A stretch of DNA of 64,000 nt from assembly GCF_043197795.1 (NCBI RefSeq), contig NZ_JBICTU010000003.1, forward strand, positions 248,001 through 312,000, given 5' to 3'. Position 1 is the first letter of the stretch. Each line of letters starts with the position of its first letter. The translations under genes were made by a program, and so were the position numbers. This DNA comes from Sphaerisporangium sp040649355. GTDB taxonomy: Bacteria > Actinomycetota > Actinomycetes > Streptosporangiales > Streptosporangiaceae. The notes below the pieces were generated by a model. That model did no database searches, was not told where the DNA came from, and saw only the letters and a program-made list of their open reading frames with translations. Shown piece by piece: positions 24,722 to 32,088 of the stretch.

Positions 24722-25938
24722 TCATGCAGAACACCTCACCGGCCACCGCCACCGACTTCGACGTCACCTCCGACTGGCACGTCGCCGCGCCGTACGACTT
24801 CCTGCGCAGGCTCAGGCACGAACGGCCGGTGTTCCACAGCGAGCACCTGGACGCGTACGTCCTGACCCGCCACGAGGACGTGCGCGCGGCGTACGGGGAC
24901 GCGCGGCGGTTCTCCTCCGAGGGGTCGCTCACGATCTCGCGGAGCCTCGCCGGCGAGACCAGGAAGGTGCTCGGCGACCACGGGTCCTTCCTGTCCAGCT
25001 TCGTGGCCAACGTCGACCCGCCCACGCACACGCGGCTGCGCCGTTCGGTGTCCCGGGCCTTCACCCCGCGCGCTGTCACCGCGATGGAGGAGCGGTTCCG
25101 GCGGCTCAACGAGGACCTCCTCGACCGGGTGGCGCCGCAGGGCGGGGGCGACTTCGTCGCGGAGCTCGGGCACGTGCCGTCGGCCAAGCTCAGCGCCCGG
25201 TTCATCGGCGTGCCCGAGGAGGACGAGGAGTTCGTCAAGGAGCACGTCAAGGACTGGTTCATGCTGTTCCTGTCGCCGCAGCCGCCCGACCGGCAGCTCG
25301 TGCTGGCGCGCAGCTTCCTCGAATACCTGGACTACGTCGACAAGCTGGTGGCCTCCCGCGCCGCCGAGCCGCGTGACGACTTCACCTCGCTGATGACCGG
25401 GCTCATCGGAACCGAGCTGTCCCACAGGGAGGTCGTCGAGCTGATCTCCACGATCCTGCTGGGCGGCAACGACACCGTGCCCAACCAGCTCGGCAACAGC
25501 GTGCTGAGGCTCCTGCGTGAGGACGCCTGGCCCCTGGCCCCCGAGCTGGTCCAGAACGCGGTCGAGGAGTGCATGCGCATCGACGGCTCCAGCCTCGGCT
25601 CCTTCCGGTACGCCCTCACCGACATCGAGCTGCACGGCGTGACCATCCCGGAGGGCTCGCTGGTGCCGCTCTCCACCGACTCGGCCGCGCACGACGAGAC
25701 CGTCTTCCCCGCGCCGGAGGAGTTCGACCTCGGGCGAGGGAACTCCGACGCGCACATGACGTTCGGGTACGGCATCCACTTCTGCGTCGGGGCCGCGCTG
25801 GCGCGCCTCCAGCTCCGTACGGCCCTTGAGGTGCTGGGCCGCCGGCTGCCCGGCCTGCGGCTGGTGCCCGGCCAGCCGCTCGCGTACCGCAAGTCCATCG
25901 TCGGGCGGGGCCTGCCGTCGCTTCTGGTCGAATGGTGA
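24718..25938 (+). CDS. Cytochrome P450 (second)
   Basis: 406 residues from GTG 24718 (or ATG 24724), typical bacterial class I size. I-helix 'LLGGNDTVPNQLGNSVL', ExxR in 'EECMRIDGSSLGSFRY', heme loop 'MTFGYGIHFCVGAALARLQL' with the Cys. N-terminal 'PYDFLRRLRHERPVFHS' is standard. The gene is intact although the two genes before it are broken. It may be part of the terpenoid pathway, or the survivor of an older catabolic operon with phyH and the phosphotriesterase. Followed by a small GC hairpin. Confidence 0.93.
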   Translation: MIMQNTSPATATDFDVTSDWHVAAPYDFLRRLRHERPVFHSEHLDAYVLTRHEDVRAAYGDARRFSSEGSLTISRSLAGETRKVLGDHGSFLSSFVANVDPPTHTRLRRSVSRAFTPRAVTAMEERFRRLNEDLLDRVAPQGGGDFVAELGHVPSAKLSARFIGVPEEDEEFVKEHVKDWFMLFLSPQPPDRQLVLARSFLEYLDYVDKLVASRAAEPRDDFTSLMTGLIGTELSHREVVELISTILLGGNDTVPNQLGNSVLRLLREDAWPLAPELVQNAVEECMRIDGSSLGSFRYALTDIELHGVTIPEGSLVPLSTDSAAHDETVFPAPEEFDLGRGNSDAHMTFGYGIHFCVGAALARLQLRTALEVLGRRLPGLRLVPGQPLAYRKSIVGRGLPSLLVEW

Positions 25939-25949
25939 TCACCCCACGC

Positions 25950-25969
25950 GCTGCGTTCTGAGGCGCAGC
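25950..25969 (+). terminator. Weak hairpin after the P450
   Basis: GCTGCG-N8-CGCAGC, 11 bp after the stop, without a T tract. It separates the P450 from the riboswitch transcript. Low confidence. Confidence 0.3.
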
Positions 25970-26023
25970 TCGCCTGAGCCGCCGGTCTGGAGTGGTGAGG
26001 CTTTCCACCCGTCGTATCCCGTT

Positions 26024-26141
26024 GCGGCATTGGTTGATACCGTTCGTCTGACGCGCAGCGTGCAGCGAAGTCCGGTGTGAGTCCGGCGCTGTCCCGCAAC
26101 TGTGAGACCCCTCGGGTCGAGCCAGGTCGCCTGCATGCCGC
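26024..26141 (+). promoter_or_regulatory. Cobalamin riboswitch aptamer
   Basis: The conserved core is clear: 'AAGTCCGGTGTGAGTCCGG', 'CGCTGTCCCGCAACTGTGA' and the B12 box GCCAGGTCGCCTGC at 26121-26134. A closing P1 stem pairs GCGGCAT (26024-26030) with ATGCCGC (26135-26141), giving a compact 118-nt aptamer of the actinobacterial type. It lies 82 nt upstream of the corrinoid transporter, so adenosylcobalamin is expected to lower expression of the operon. Confidence 0.92.
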
Positions 26142-26154
26142 GCCGACGTCGTCA

Positions 26155-26172
26155 ACCCTCGTGGAAAAGGGT
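26155..26172 (+). promoter_or_regulatory. Hairpin downstream of the riboswitch (possible expression platform)
   Basis: ACCCT-N8-AGGGT between the aptamer and the AGGGAG-type site region. The true ribosome binding site AGGAGG is at 26211-26216, so the switching partner is not obvious. Role inferred from position. Confidence 0.35.
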
Positions 26173-26223
26173 GATCCGTCAGCACACGGGTCTCTCGATT
26201 TCCCGGCAACAGGAGGAACTCTC

Positions 26224-27177
26224 GTGAGGCCCGTACGCACGGCCTTGGCGGGCGCGTTGCTGGGTGCGCTGACACTGGCCGCATGCGGCCAGTCCACCGG
26301 CACCGAAAGCACCGCCACCGCCACCGCCACCCCCGCTCCCGCCGCCTCGCAGGATGGCGGCTTCCCCGTCACCGTCCAGGCGGGCAACGGCTCCGTCACC
26401 ATCGGGCACAAGCCCGCCCAGATCATCTCGCTCTCGCCGAGCGCCACGGAGAGCCTGTTCGCGATCGGCGCGGGACCGCAGGTCATCGCCGTCGACGACC
26501 AGTCGACCTACCCCGCCGAGGCCCCGAAGTCGGACCTGTCCGGCTTCAAGCCCAACGCCGAGGCGATCATCGCCAAGAAGCCCGACCTGGTCGTGCTCGC
26601 CAACGACACGGGCGGCATCGTGGCCGCGCTGACCAAGGTCGGCATCCCGGTCCTGCTCGAACCGGCCGCCACCAAGCTCGACGAGACCTACGACGAGATC
26701 GCCGACCTCGGAGCCGCCACCGGCAACAAGGCCAAGGCCGACGAGCTCGCCGCGGGCATGAAGCGGCAGATCGACGAGATCGTCGCCGCGGCGCCCAAGG
26801 ACAAGAAGCTCACTTACTTCCACGAGCTGGACAACACGCCGTACTCGGTGACGTCCAGCACGTTCATCGGCCAGATCTACGGGCTCTTCGGGCTCGCCAA
26901 CATCGCGGACACGGCCCCCGAGGCCGCCGGGGGGTACCCCAAGCTCTCCAGCGAGTTCGTCGCCAAGGCCGACCCCGACCTGATCTTCCTGGCCGACACC
27001 AAGTGCTGCGGCCAGTCCAGGGAGGCCCTCGCCAAACGGCCGGGGTGGGGAGGCCTGTCGGCGATCGCGAAGGACCGCGTGATCACGCTCGACGACGACA
27101 TCGCCTCACGCTGGGGCCCGCGCGTGGTCGACTTCGTCAAGATCGTTGACGAGGCGGTCACGAAGGCCGCCGCCTGA
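26224..27177 (+). CDS. btuF: Corrinoid (B12) ABC transporter, substrate-binding lipoprotein
   Basis: 317 residues from GTG 26224 with AGGAGG at 26211-26216; the frame extends upstream through the riboswitch but that part is not coding. Signal peptide with lipobox LAAC (Cys at about residue 21), then a Thr/Ala/Pro linker. Class III periplasmic-binding fold: 'PAQIISLSPSATESLFAIGAG', 'QVIAVDDQSTYP', 'AEAIIAKKPDLVVL', 'LIFLADTKCC', 'RVITLDDDIASRWGPR'. The fold alone would also fit siderophore binding; the riboswitch and cbiZ make corrinoids the likely ligand. Confidence 0.9.
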   Translation: MRPVRTALAGALLGALTLAACGQSTGTESTATATATPAPAASQDGGFPVTVQAGNGSVTIGHKPAQIISLSPSATESLFAIGAGPQVIAVDDQSTYPAEAPKSDLSGFKPNAEAIIAKKPDLVVLANDTGGIVAALTKVGIPVLLEPAATKLDETYDEIADLGAATGNKAKADELAAGMKRQIDEIVAAAPKDKKLTYFHELDNTPYSVTSSTFIGQIYGLFGLANIADTAPEAAGGYPKLSSEFVAKADPDLIFLADTKCCGQSREALAKRPGWGGLSAIAKDRVITLDDDIASRWGPRVVDFVKIVDEAVTKAAA

Positions 27178-27193
27178 GACCCGATGGGACACC

Positions 27194-27345
27194 TGGAACG
27201 ACACGCCCCGTGAACCGGCACGACCCTGGAACGACGCGCCCTGAGAAGCGGCGCGGCGCCGGTACGACGCGCCCTGTGAATCGGCGCGACGCCGGTAGGT
27301 CGCGCCCCGTGAGGCGGCGCGACGCCGGTACGACGCGCGCGGCGA
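27194..27345. repeat. 33-bp minisatellite (about 4.5 units) at the permease N-terminus
   Basis: Units encode 11-residue repeats of the form TTRPVNRRDAG, running from just after the btuF stop into the permease gene. In-frame GTG codons fall at 27210, 27276 and 27309 at the same place in successive units, so several starts are possible. Confidence 0.85.
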
Positions 27346-28352
27346 GGCTGCGGCCGGCGGCGCTGGCCGCGGCCCTCGCCGTGCTCGTGATCTGCGTGAT
27401 CGCGGGCCTGATGATCGGCGCGGCCGGCGTCTCGCTCAAGGGCATCGTGCTCGAACTGCTCGACCGGGTGCCGTTCGTCTCGGTGGACTCCGGGCTGTCG
27501 CCGGTCGAGCGGGGGCTGGTCTTCCAGCTCAGGTTGCCCCGCGTGGTGCTGGCGGCGGTGGTCGGCGGCCTGCTGGCCATCGCGGGCGCCGGGTACCAGG
27601 GCGTGTTCCGCAACCCGCTCGCCGATCCCTACCTTCTCGGCGCCGCCGCCGGTGCGGGCTTCACCGCGACCCTGATGATCGTGCTGATCCAGGTCGACGG
27701 GCTGGTGCCGCTCGCCGCCTTCGGCGGGGCGATCGGCGGCGTGCTGCTGGCGTACGCGCTCGGCAACACGGCGGGCCGGGGCGGCGGCACGGCCACCCTG
27801 GTGCTCGCCGGGGTGGCGGTGGCCTCCTTCCTGTCCGCGTTGCAGGCCTTCGTGCAGCAGCTCCGCGTCGAGCAGTTGCAGCGCATCTACTCGTGGATCC
27901 TCGGGGGCATCGGCGGCGACTGGGCGCAGGTGTGGCTCGTCGCCCCCTACGCCCTGGTGTCGACGGTCGTCCTGCTCGCCCACGGCCGGCTGCTGGACGT
28001 GCTGTCGGTCGGCGACGACGAGGCGGTCAGCCTCGGGGTCAACGCGGGGCGCGTCCGGCTCGTCGTCCTGTGCGCGGCGTCGCTGGCCACCGCGTCCGCG
28101 GTCGCGGTGAGCGGGCTCATCGGGTTCGTCGGCATCGTGGTGCCGCACGTCGTGCGGCGGCTGGCGGGCGGGTCGTACCGGGTGGTCCTCCCGCTGTCGC
28201 TTCTGGCGGGGGCGTCGTTCCTGGTGCTGGCCGACCTGGTCGCCCGTACGGTGCTCGCCCCCGCCGAGCTGCCGATCGGCGTGGTCACCGCGTTCATCGG
28301 CGCGCCCTTCTTCGTCGGGGTACTGCGCGCGACACGGTCGGTGGACGCGTGA
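27210..28352 (+). CDS. btuC: Corrinoid ABC transporter permease (FecCD family)
   Basis: Up to 380 residues. The FecCD fold starts at about residue 47 with several membrane helices and the motifs 'RLPRVVLAAVVGGLLAIAGAGYQGVFRNPLADPYLLG' and 'GFVGIVVPHVVRRL', which are signature stretches. The first ~45 residues are Arg-rich minisatellite translation before the first helix, so the true start may be 27210, 27276 or 27309. Sits between the binding protein and the ATPase; the stop overlaps the ATPase start (GTGA). Confidence 0.93.
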   Translation: MNRHDPGTTRPEKRRGAGTTRPVNRRDAGRSRPVRRRDAGTTRAARLRPAALAAALAVLVICVIAGLMIGAAGVSLKGIVLELLDRVPFVSVDSGLSPVERGLVFQLRLPRVVLAAVVGGLLAIAGAGYQGVFRNPLADPYLLGAAAGAGFTATLMIVLIQVDGLVPLAAFGGAIGGVLLAYALGNTAGRGGGTATLVLAGVAVASFLSALQAFVQQLRVEQLQRIYSWILGGIGGDWAQVWLVAPYALVSTVVLLAHGRLLDVLSVGDDEAVSLGVNAGRVRLVVLCAASLATASAVAVSGLIGFVGIVVPHVVRRLAGGSYRVVLPLSLLAGASFLVLADLVARTVLAPAELPIGVVTAFIGAPFFVGVLRATRSVDA

Positions 28353-29140
28353 GCGCCATCGAGGTGCGGGACCTCTCGGTCGCGCTGGACGGGCGGCCGG
28401 TCCTGTCCGAGATCGGCCTGTCGGTGGGCGGCGGCGAGTGGCTGGCGGTCATCGGGCCGAACGGCGCGGGCAAGTCCACCCTGCTCCGGGCCATGATGGG
28501 CCTGCTTGAGGCGCGCGGCGAGGTCCTGGTCGACGGCGTGCCCGCGCGCGACCTCAAGCCGAGGCAGCGGGCCCGGCTGATGGCGTACGCGCCGCAGAGT
28601 CCCATGCTTCCGGCGGGGCTGACCGTCTTCGAGTACGCCCTGCTCGGGCGCACGCCGTACATCTCCTACCTCGGCAGGGACACCCACGACGACCGGGACG
28701 TCACCCGCTCGGTCCTGGAGCGCCTGGACCTGTCGGCGTTCGCGACGCGGCCCCTCGGGCACCTGTCCGGCGGGGAACGGCAGCGGGTGGTGCTCGCCCG
28801 CGCGCTCGTCCAGCGGGCTCCCGTGCTGCTGCTCGACGAGCCGACGACCGCGCTCGACCTCGGCCACCAGCAGCAGGTGCTGGAGCTGGTCGACCGCCTG
28901 CGCCTCGCCGACGGGCTCACGGTGGTGACCACCATCCACGACCTCAGCCTGGCCGGGCAGTACGCCGACTCGATGCTCCTGATCGCGGACGGGCGCCACG
29001 TCGCCTCGGGGCCGGTCAAGGAGGTGCTCACCGAGCCGCTGCTCGCCCGGCACTTCGGCGCCCACGTCCGCGTCGACCAGGGGAGCGACGGCCGTCCTCT
29101 GGTCAATCTGATCCGCCCGGCGGACCCCGGCCCCGCGTGA
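28349..29140 (+). CDS. btuD: Corrinoid ABC transporter ATPase
   Basis: 263 residues from GTG 28349. Walker A GPNGAGKST, Q-loop 'YAPQSPML', signature 'LSGGERQRVVLARAL', Walker B 'VLLLDEPTTALDL' and H-loop 'VTTIHDLSLAG' are all intact. FecE/BtuD type. Energises uptake through the permease encoded just upstream. Confidence 0.94.
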   Translation: MSAIEVRDLSVALDGRPVLSEIGLSVGGGEWLAVIGPNGAGKSTLLRAMMGLLEARGEVLVDGVPARDLKPRQRARLMAYAPQSPMLPAGLTVFEYALLGRTPYISYLGRDTHDDRDVTRSVLERLDLSAFATRPLGHLSGGERQRVVLARALVQRAPVLLLDEPTTALDLGHQQQVLELVDRLRLADGLTVVTTIHDLSLAGQYADSMLLIADGRHVASGPVKEVLTEPLLARHFGAHVRVDQGSDGRPLVNLIRPADPGPA

Positions 29141-29179
29141 GTCTGTACGCTTCCGGGACCGGTGTCTGAGGAGGTCCGC

Positions 29180-29983
29180 ATGCTGTCCCTGAGCCATCGG
29201 CGCGAGGACGGCGCCCGTCTCGCGTCGCTCCTGTGGGAGCTCGGCCCCGGGTGGCGGATGATCTCCTCGGCCATGGTGGGCGGCGGCATCGGCCCCGGCG
29301 AGTGGGTGCTGAACGCGCAGGTCGTCGGCGCGTACTCGCGGATGGACCCGGTCGAGCACCTGCTGGAGCTCGCCCCCGCCGGGCGGCCGGGGGTGGGCAT
29401 GATGACGGCGGCCTCCGTCGCCCACTACACCCAGGCCCATGACGGGGGAGTGGACTCGGTCGCCACGGTCGGCCTGCGGGTCCCCACCTGGGCGGCCTCC
29501 CCCGAAGGCGCCCCCGACCCCGAACTCCGTCCCGAGCGTTCGGACCCGATACCCGGCCTGGAGCCCCGTCCCGAGCGTTCGGACCCGATACCCGGCCTGG
29601 AGCCCCGTCCCGGGGGGCCGGACCCGATACCCGGCCTGGCACCCCCGCCCGGACGGGCCGGCCTGGTGCCCCGGCCGGCTTCCCCCGTCCGCTCGCGGAC
29701 GGCCCCGGGGACGATCAACATCATCGTGGCCGTCCCCGTGGCGATGTGCGACGCGGCGCTGGTCAACGCGGTGATGACGGTGACCGAGGCCAAGTCCCAG
29801 GCGCTCGCCGAAGCCGGGTACGCGTGCACGGGCACCGCCTCGGACGCCGTCTGCGTGGCCGTGCGCTCCGACGGCCCCGAGGAGCTGTTCGGCGGCCCGC
29901 GATCGACCTGGGGCGCCCGCATCGCCCGCGCCGTCCACCTCTCCGTCCTCAACGGCGCCCACGCCTGGGCGAGGCACACCTAG
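29180..29983 (+). CDS. cbiZ: Adenosylcobinamide amidohydrolase CbiZ with an internal repeat insert
   Basis: 267 residues from ATG 29180 with GAGGAGG at 29168-29174. Family stretches: 'GWRMISSAMVGGGIGPGEWVLNAQV', 'YSRMDPVEHL', 'GVGMMTAASV', then after the insert 'TINIIVAVPVAMCDAALVNAVMTVTEAK', 'GYACTGTASDAVCVA' and 'FGGPRSTWGARIARAVH'. CbiZ cleaves the nucleotide-loop amide so that imported corrinoids can be rebuilt with the preferred lower ligand. Between the two conserved halves (about residues 110-165) sits a Pro-rich 13-residue repeat of the form DPIPGLEPRPERS. Last gene of the riboswitch operon. Confidence 0.92.
   Translation: MLSLSHRREDGARLASLLWELGPGWRMISSAMVGGGIGPGEWVLNAQVVGAYSRMDPVEHLLELAPAGRPGVGMMTAASVAHYTQAHDGGVDSVATVGLRVPTWAASPEGAPDPELRPERSDPIPGLEPRPERSDPIPGLEPRPGGPDPIPGLAPPPGRAGLVPRPASPVRSRTAPGTINIIVAVPVAMCDAALVNAVMTVTEAKSQALAEAGYACTGTASDAVCVAVRSDGPEELFGGPRSTWGARIARAVHLSVLNGAHAWARHT
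29522..29650. repeat. 39-bp minisatellite inside cbiZ
   Basis: Two identical 39-bp copies (29534-29572, 29573-29611), a diverged third (29612-29650) and a partial copy before them. In frame, encoding a Pro-rich loop. Identity of the two copies indicates recent expansion. Confidence 0.9.
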
Positions 29984-30070
29984 CCGGCATGCGCCGGCGC
30001 ACGCCAGATCGCGGCCTGCGGATCGACCACGTCACTGACTGCCAGAGGGTCGGCAAAGGACACTTGTGGC

Positions 30071-30403
30071 GTGACCGCAGCGCCCAATTACCAAGATCTG
30101 CACGCCTTGGTCGACCAGCTCAGGCCGGACCAGGCGCAAGAGTTGCGCGCGGTCGCGCTCCGGCTGGTCAAGTCCAACGAAGCCGCCGAAGAGCTGGAGT
30201 GCGAGCAGCGGTCCAGGCGCCGTCGGCTGTCCTTCATCGGCACGATGAACTCCGGTGCCGGGGATCTGGCCGAACGGCATGAAGAGATCATCCGGGAGGG
30301 GTTAGCCGAACGGCTGGGGCTGCGCGAGGTCGCGACCCTTGATCACCGGCATTTCCGCGTGGTCCGGCCACGTCATGTACCGGCCTTCGATCTTCTTCCC
30401 TGA
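30071..30403 (+). pseudogene. VapBC-type remnant: antitoxin fused to the PIN toxin C-terminus
   Basis: 110 residues. Residues 1-78 look like a VapB-type antitoxin of the 'DLHALVDQLRPDQAQELRAVA' group ending 'ERHEEIIREGLAER'. Residues 80-110 (LGLREVATLDHRHFRVVRPR to LLP) match the C-terminal strand and helix of a PIN-domain toxin, including the last acidic residue D91. The PIN N-terminal ~100 residues are missing, so an internal in-frame deletion is the simplest explanation. The end overlaps the convergent hyuB stop by 31 bp. Probably non-toxic. Confidence 0.65.
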
Positions 30404-32088
30404 CCAGGAAGCAGGCCGTAGGTGGTTTGGGCGGTGGTGGCGGTTATCTTGCCGGTGTCGAGGTCGAGGAGGATGTCGGCGGGAGGCCGGTCGGCCGGGG
30501 AGCCGATGCCGCCGCCGCCCGTCGTTTCGACGATCAGGGCCTCGCCGGCGCCGATGCGGACGTTGTTGACCTTGGAGTTCAGGCGCTCGACGGTGCCGTC
30601 CAGGTGGCGCTTGAAGAAGCCGCCGAGCCGGCCGGGCAGGCCGCCCGCTCTGCCGGGCGGGGCGTAGCGCAGCCGGTCGCCGCGCGTGGTGACATGGGCG
30701 TCGGCGAGGAAGCGGAAGACCGTCCTCGATCCGAGACCGCCCCGCCAGCGCCCCGGCCCGCCCGAGTCGGGGATGGTCTCGACCGACTCCACGATCAGCG
30801 GGCAGCGGGTCTCCACCGGTTCGACCTGCGGCACCGAGTTCCGGCCGATGCCGAAGTGGACGCCGGTCGCGTCCGGCCCGTCCTTGCCCGCCCTGGCCCC
30901 CACCCCGCCGAAGTCGTAGGAGAGATGGATCCAGTACGGCGCGGCGCAGGCGGCGACGCTGAAGGGTTGCAGGATCCCCGAGGCGGCGATGGCCCGATCC
31001 GGCATCGCGTCCGACAGCGCCTGGAAGATCGCCTCCATGGCCGCATAGATCGGTACGAAACGCCCGCCGCACGGGTAGGGGGAGTGGGCGTTGAGCAGCG
31101 ACCCCGGCGGCAGGCGCACGTCGATCGCGCGCAGGCAGCCCTCGTTCATCGGGATCGCCGGGTCCAGGAAGCACCGCACCGCGAACACGGCGGCGGCCAG
31201 CGACTGCGACGACGAGGAGTTGATCGCCGCGGGGACCTGCGGATCGGTTCCCTCGAAGTCCAGGACGATGCCGGGCGTCCGTGCCTCCCACGCGCCGGGG
31301 GGCGGCACGGTGACCGTGACGCGGACGGTGTGCGAGCGGGAGAGGTCGATCCCGTCGTCGTCGACGGCGTAGGAGGAGGCGTGGCTGCCCGGGGGCAGTT
31401 CGGCGAGAGCCGTACGGGTGCGGGCCTCGGTGTAGTCGAGGTAGGCGTCGATGCCCGAGGCCAGCCCGCCGGGGCCGTGCTCGGCCAGCAGCGCCGCAAG
31501 CCGCGTGGCCGCCACGGCGGTGCCCGCGACGAGCGCGCGGACGTCGCCCATGACCTTGTCCGGCGTGCGGCTGTTGGCCCGCAGGATCGCCTCGATCGCC
31601 GGTTCGACGCCGGAGGCCGTGGCCAGCCGTACGGGCGGGAGCTGCAGGCCTTCGAGGAAGATGTCGGTCGCGAGCGGCGCCATCCCGCCCGCCGACAGGC
31701 CCCCGAGGTCGGAGACGTGGATCATCGTGGCCGTGAAGTACGCAGGCCGCGCGTCGACGAACACCGGCCGGTAGACCAGCAGGTCGTTGGTGTGCACCCC
31801 GCCCCGGTAGGCGTCGTTCAGCACGTACACGTCGCCCGGCCGCATGGCCTGGGCGGGGATGTCGGCTAGCAGTTCGGGCAGGGCGACCTTCAGGGCCATG
31901 CTGTTCATCAGGGTGGTGGCCATCGACTGGGCGACGAGCCGGCCCCCGGCGTCCAGGATCGCGGCGGAGGCGTCCGACCCCTCCACGATGAACGTCGAAT
32001 AGGCCGAGCGCACCACCACGATGCTGGCCTCCTCGGCGGCCACCACCAGCGCGTTCCTCAGCACCTCGGCCGTGAGCGACTCGGTCAA
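30373..32088 (-). CDS. hyuB: Hydantoinase B / oxoprolinase-type subunit
   Basis: 571 residues from TTG 32088, which overlaps the hyuA TGA (TTGA). HyuB features: 'LRNALVVAAEEASIVVVRSAYSTFIVEGSDASAAILDA', 'MRPGDVYVLNDAYRGGVHTNDL', 'VLDFEGTDPQVPAAINSSSS', 'PYPCGGRFVPIYAAMEA' and 'GGPGRWRGGLGSRTVFRF'. With HyuA it forms an ATP-dependent hydantoinase, 5-oxoprolinase or acetone-carboxylase-like enzyme. Substrate cannot be read from sequence. Both frames over this region are open; this one matches the family. Confidence 0.92.
   Translation of the reverse strand: MTESLTAEVLRNALVVAAEEASIVVVRSAYSTFIVEGSDASAAILDAGGRLVAQSMATTLMNSMALKVALPELLADIPAQAMRPGDVYVLNDAYRGGVHTNDLLVYRPVFVDARPAYFTATMIHVSDLGGLSAGGMAPLATDIFLEGLQLPPVRLATASGVEPAIEAILRANSRTPDKVMGDVRALVAGTAVAATRLAALLAEHGPGGLASGIDAYLDYTEARTRTALAELPPGSHASSYAVDDDGIDLSRSHTVRVTVTVPPPGAWEARTPGIVLDFEGTDPQVPAAINSSSSQSLAAAVFAVRCFLDPAIPMNEGCLRAIDVRLPPGSLLNAHSPYPCGGRFVPIYAAMEAIFQALSDAMPDRAIAASGILQPFSVAACAAPYWIHLSYDFGGVGARAGKDGPDATGVHFGIGRNSVPQVEPVETRCPLIVESVETIPDSGGPGRWRGGLGSRTVFRFLADAHVTTRGDRLRYAPPGRAGGLPGRLGGFFKRHLDGTVERLNSKVNNVRIGAGEALIVETTGGGGIGSPADRPPADILLDLDTGKITATTAQTTYGLLPGQGRRSKAGT

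Noticed and set aside
27194..27345. CRISPR array or intergenic repeat element
   Set aside because: The units are contiguous without spacers and stay in frame into btuC, so this is a coding minisatellite.
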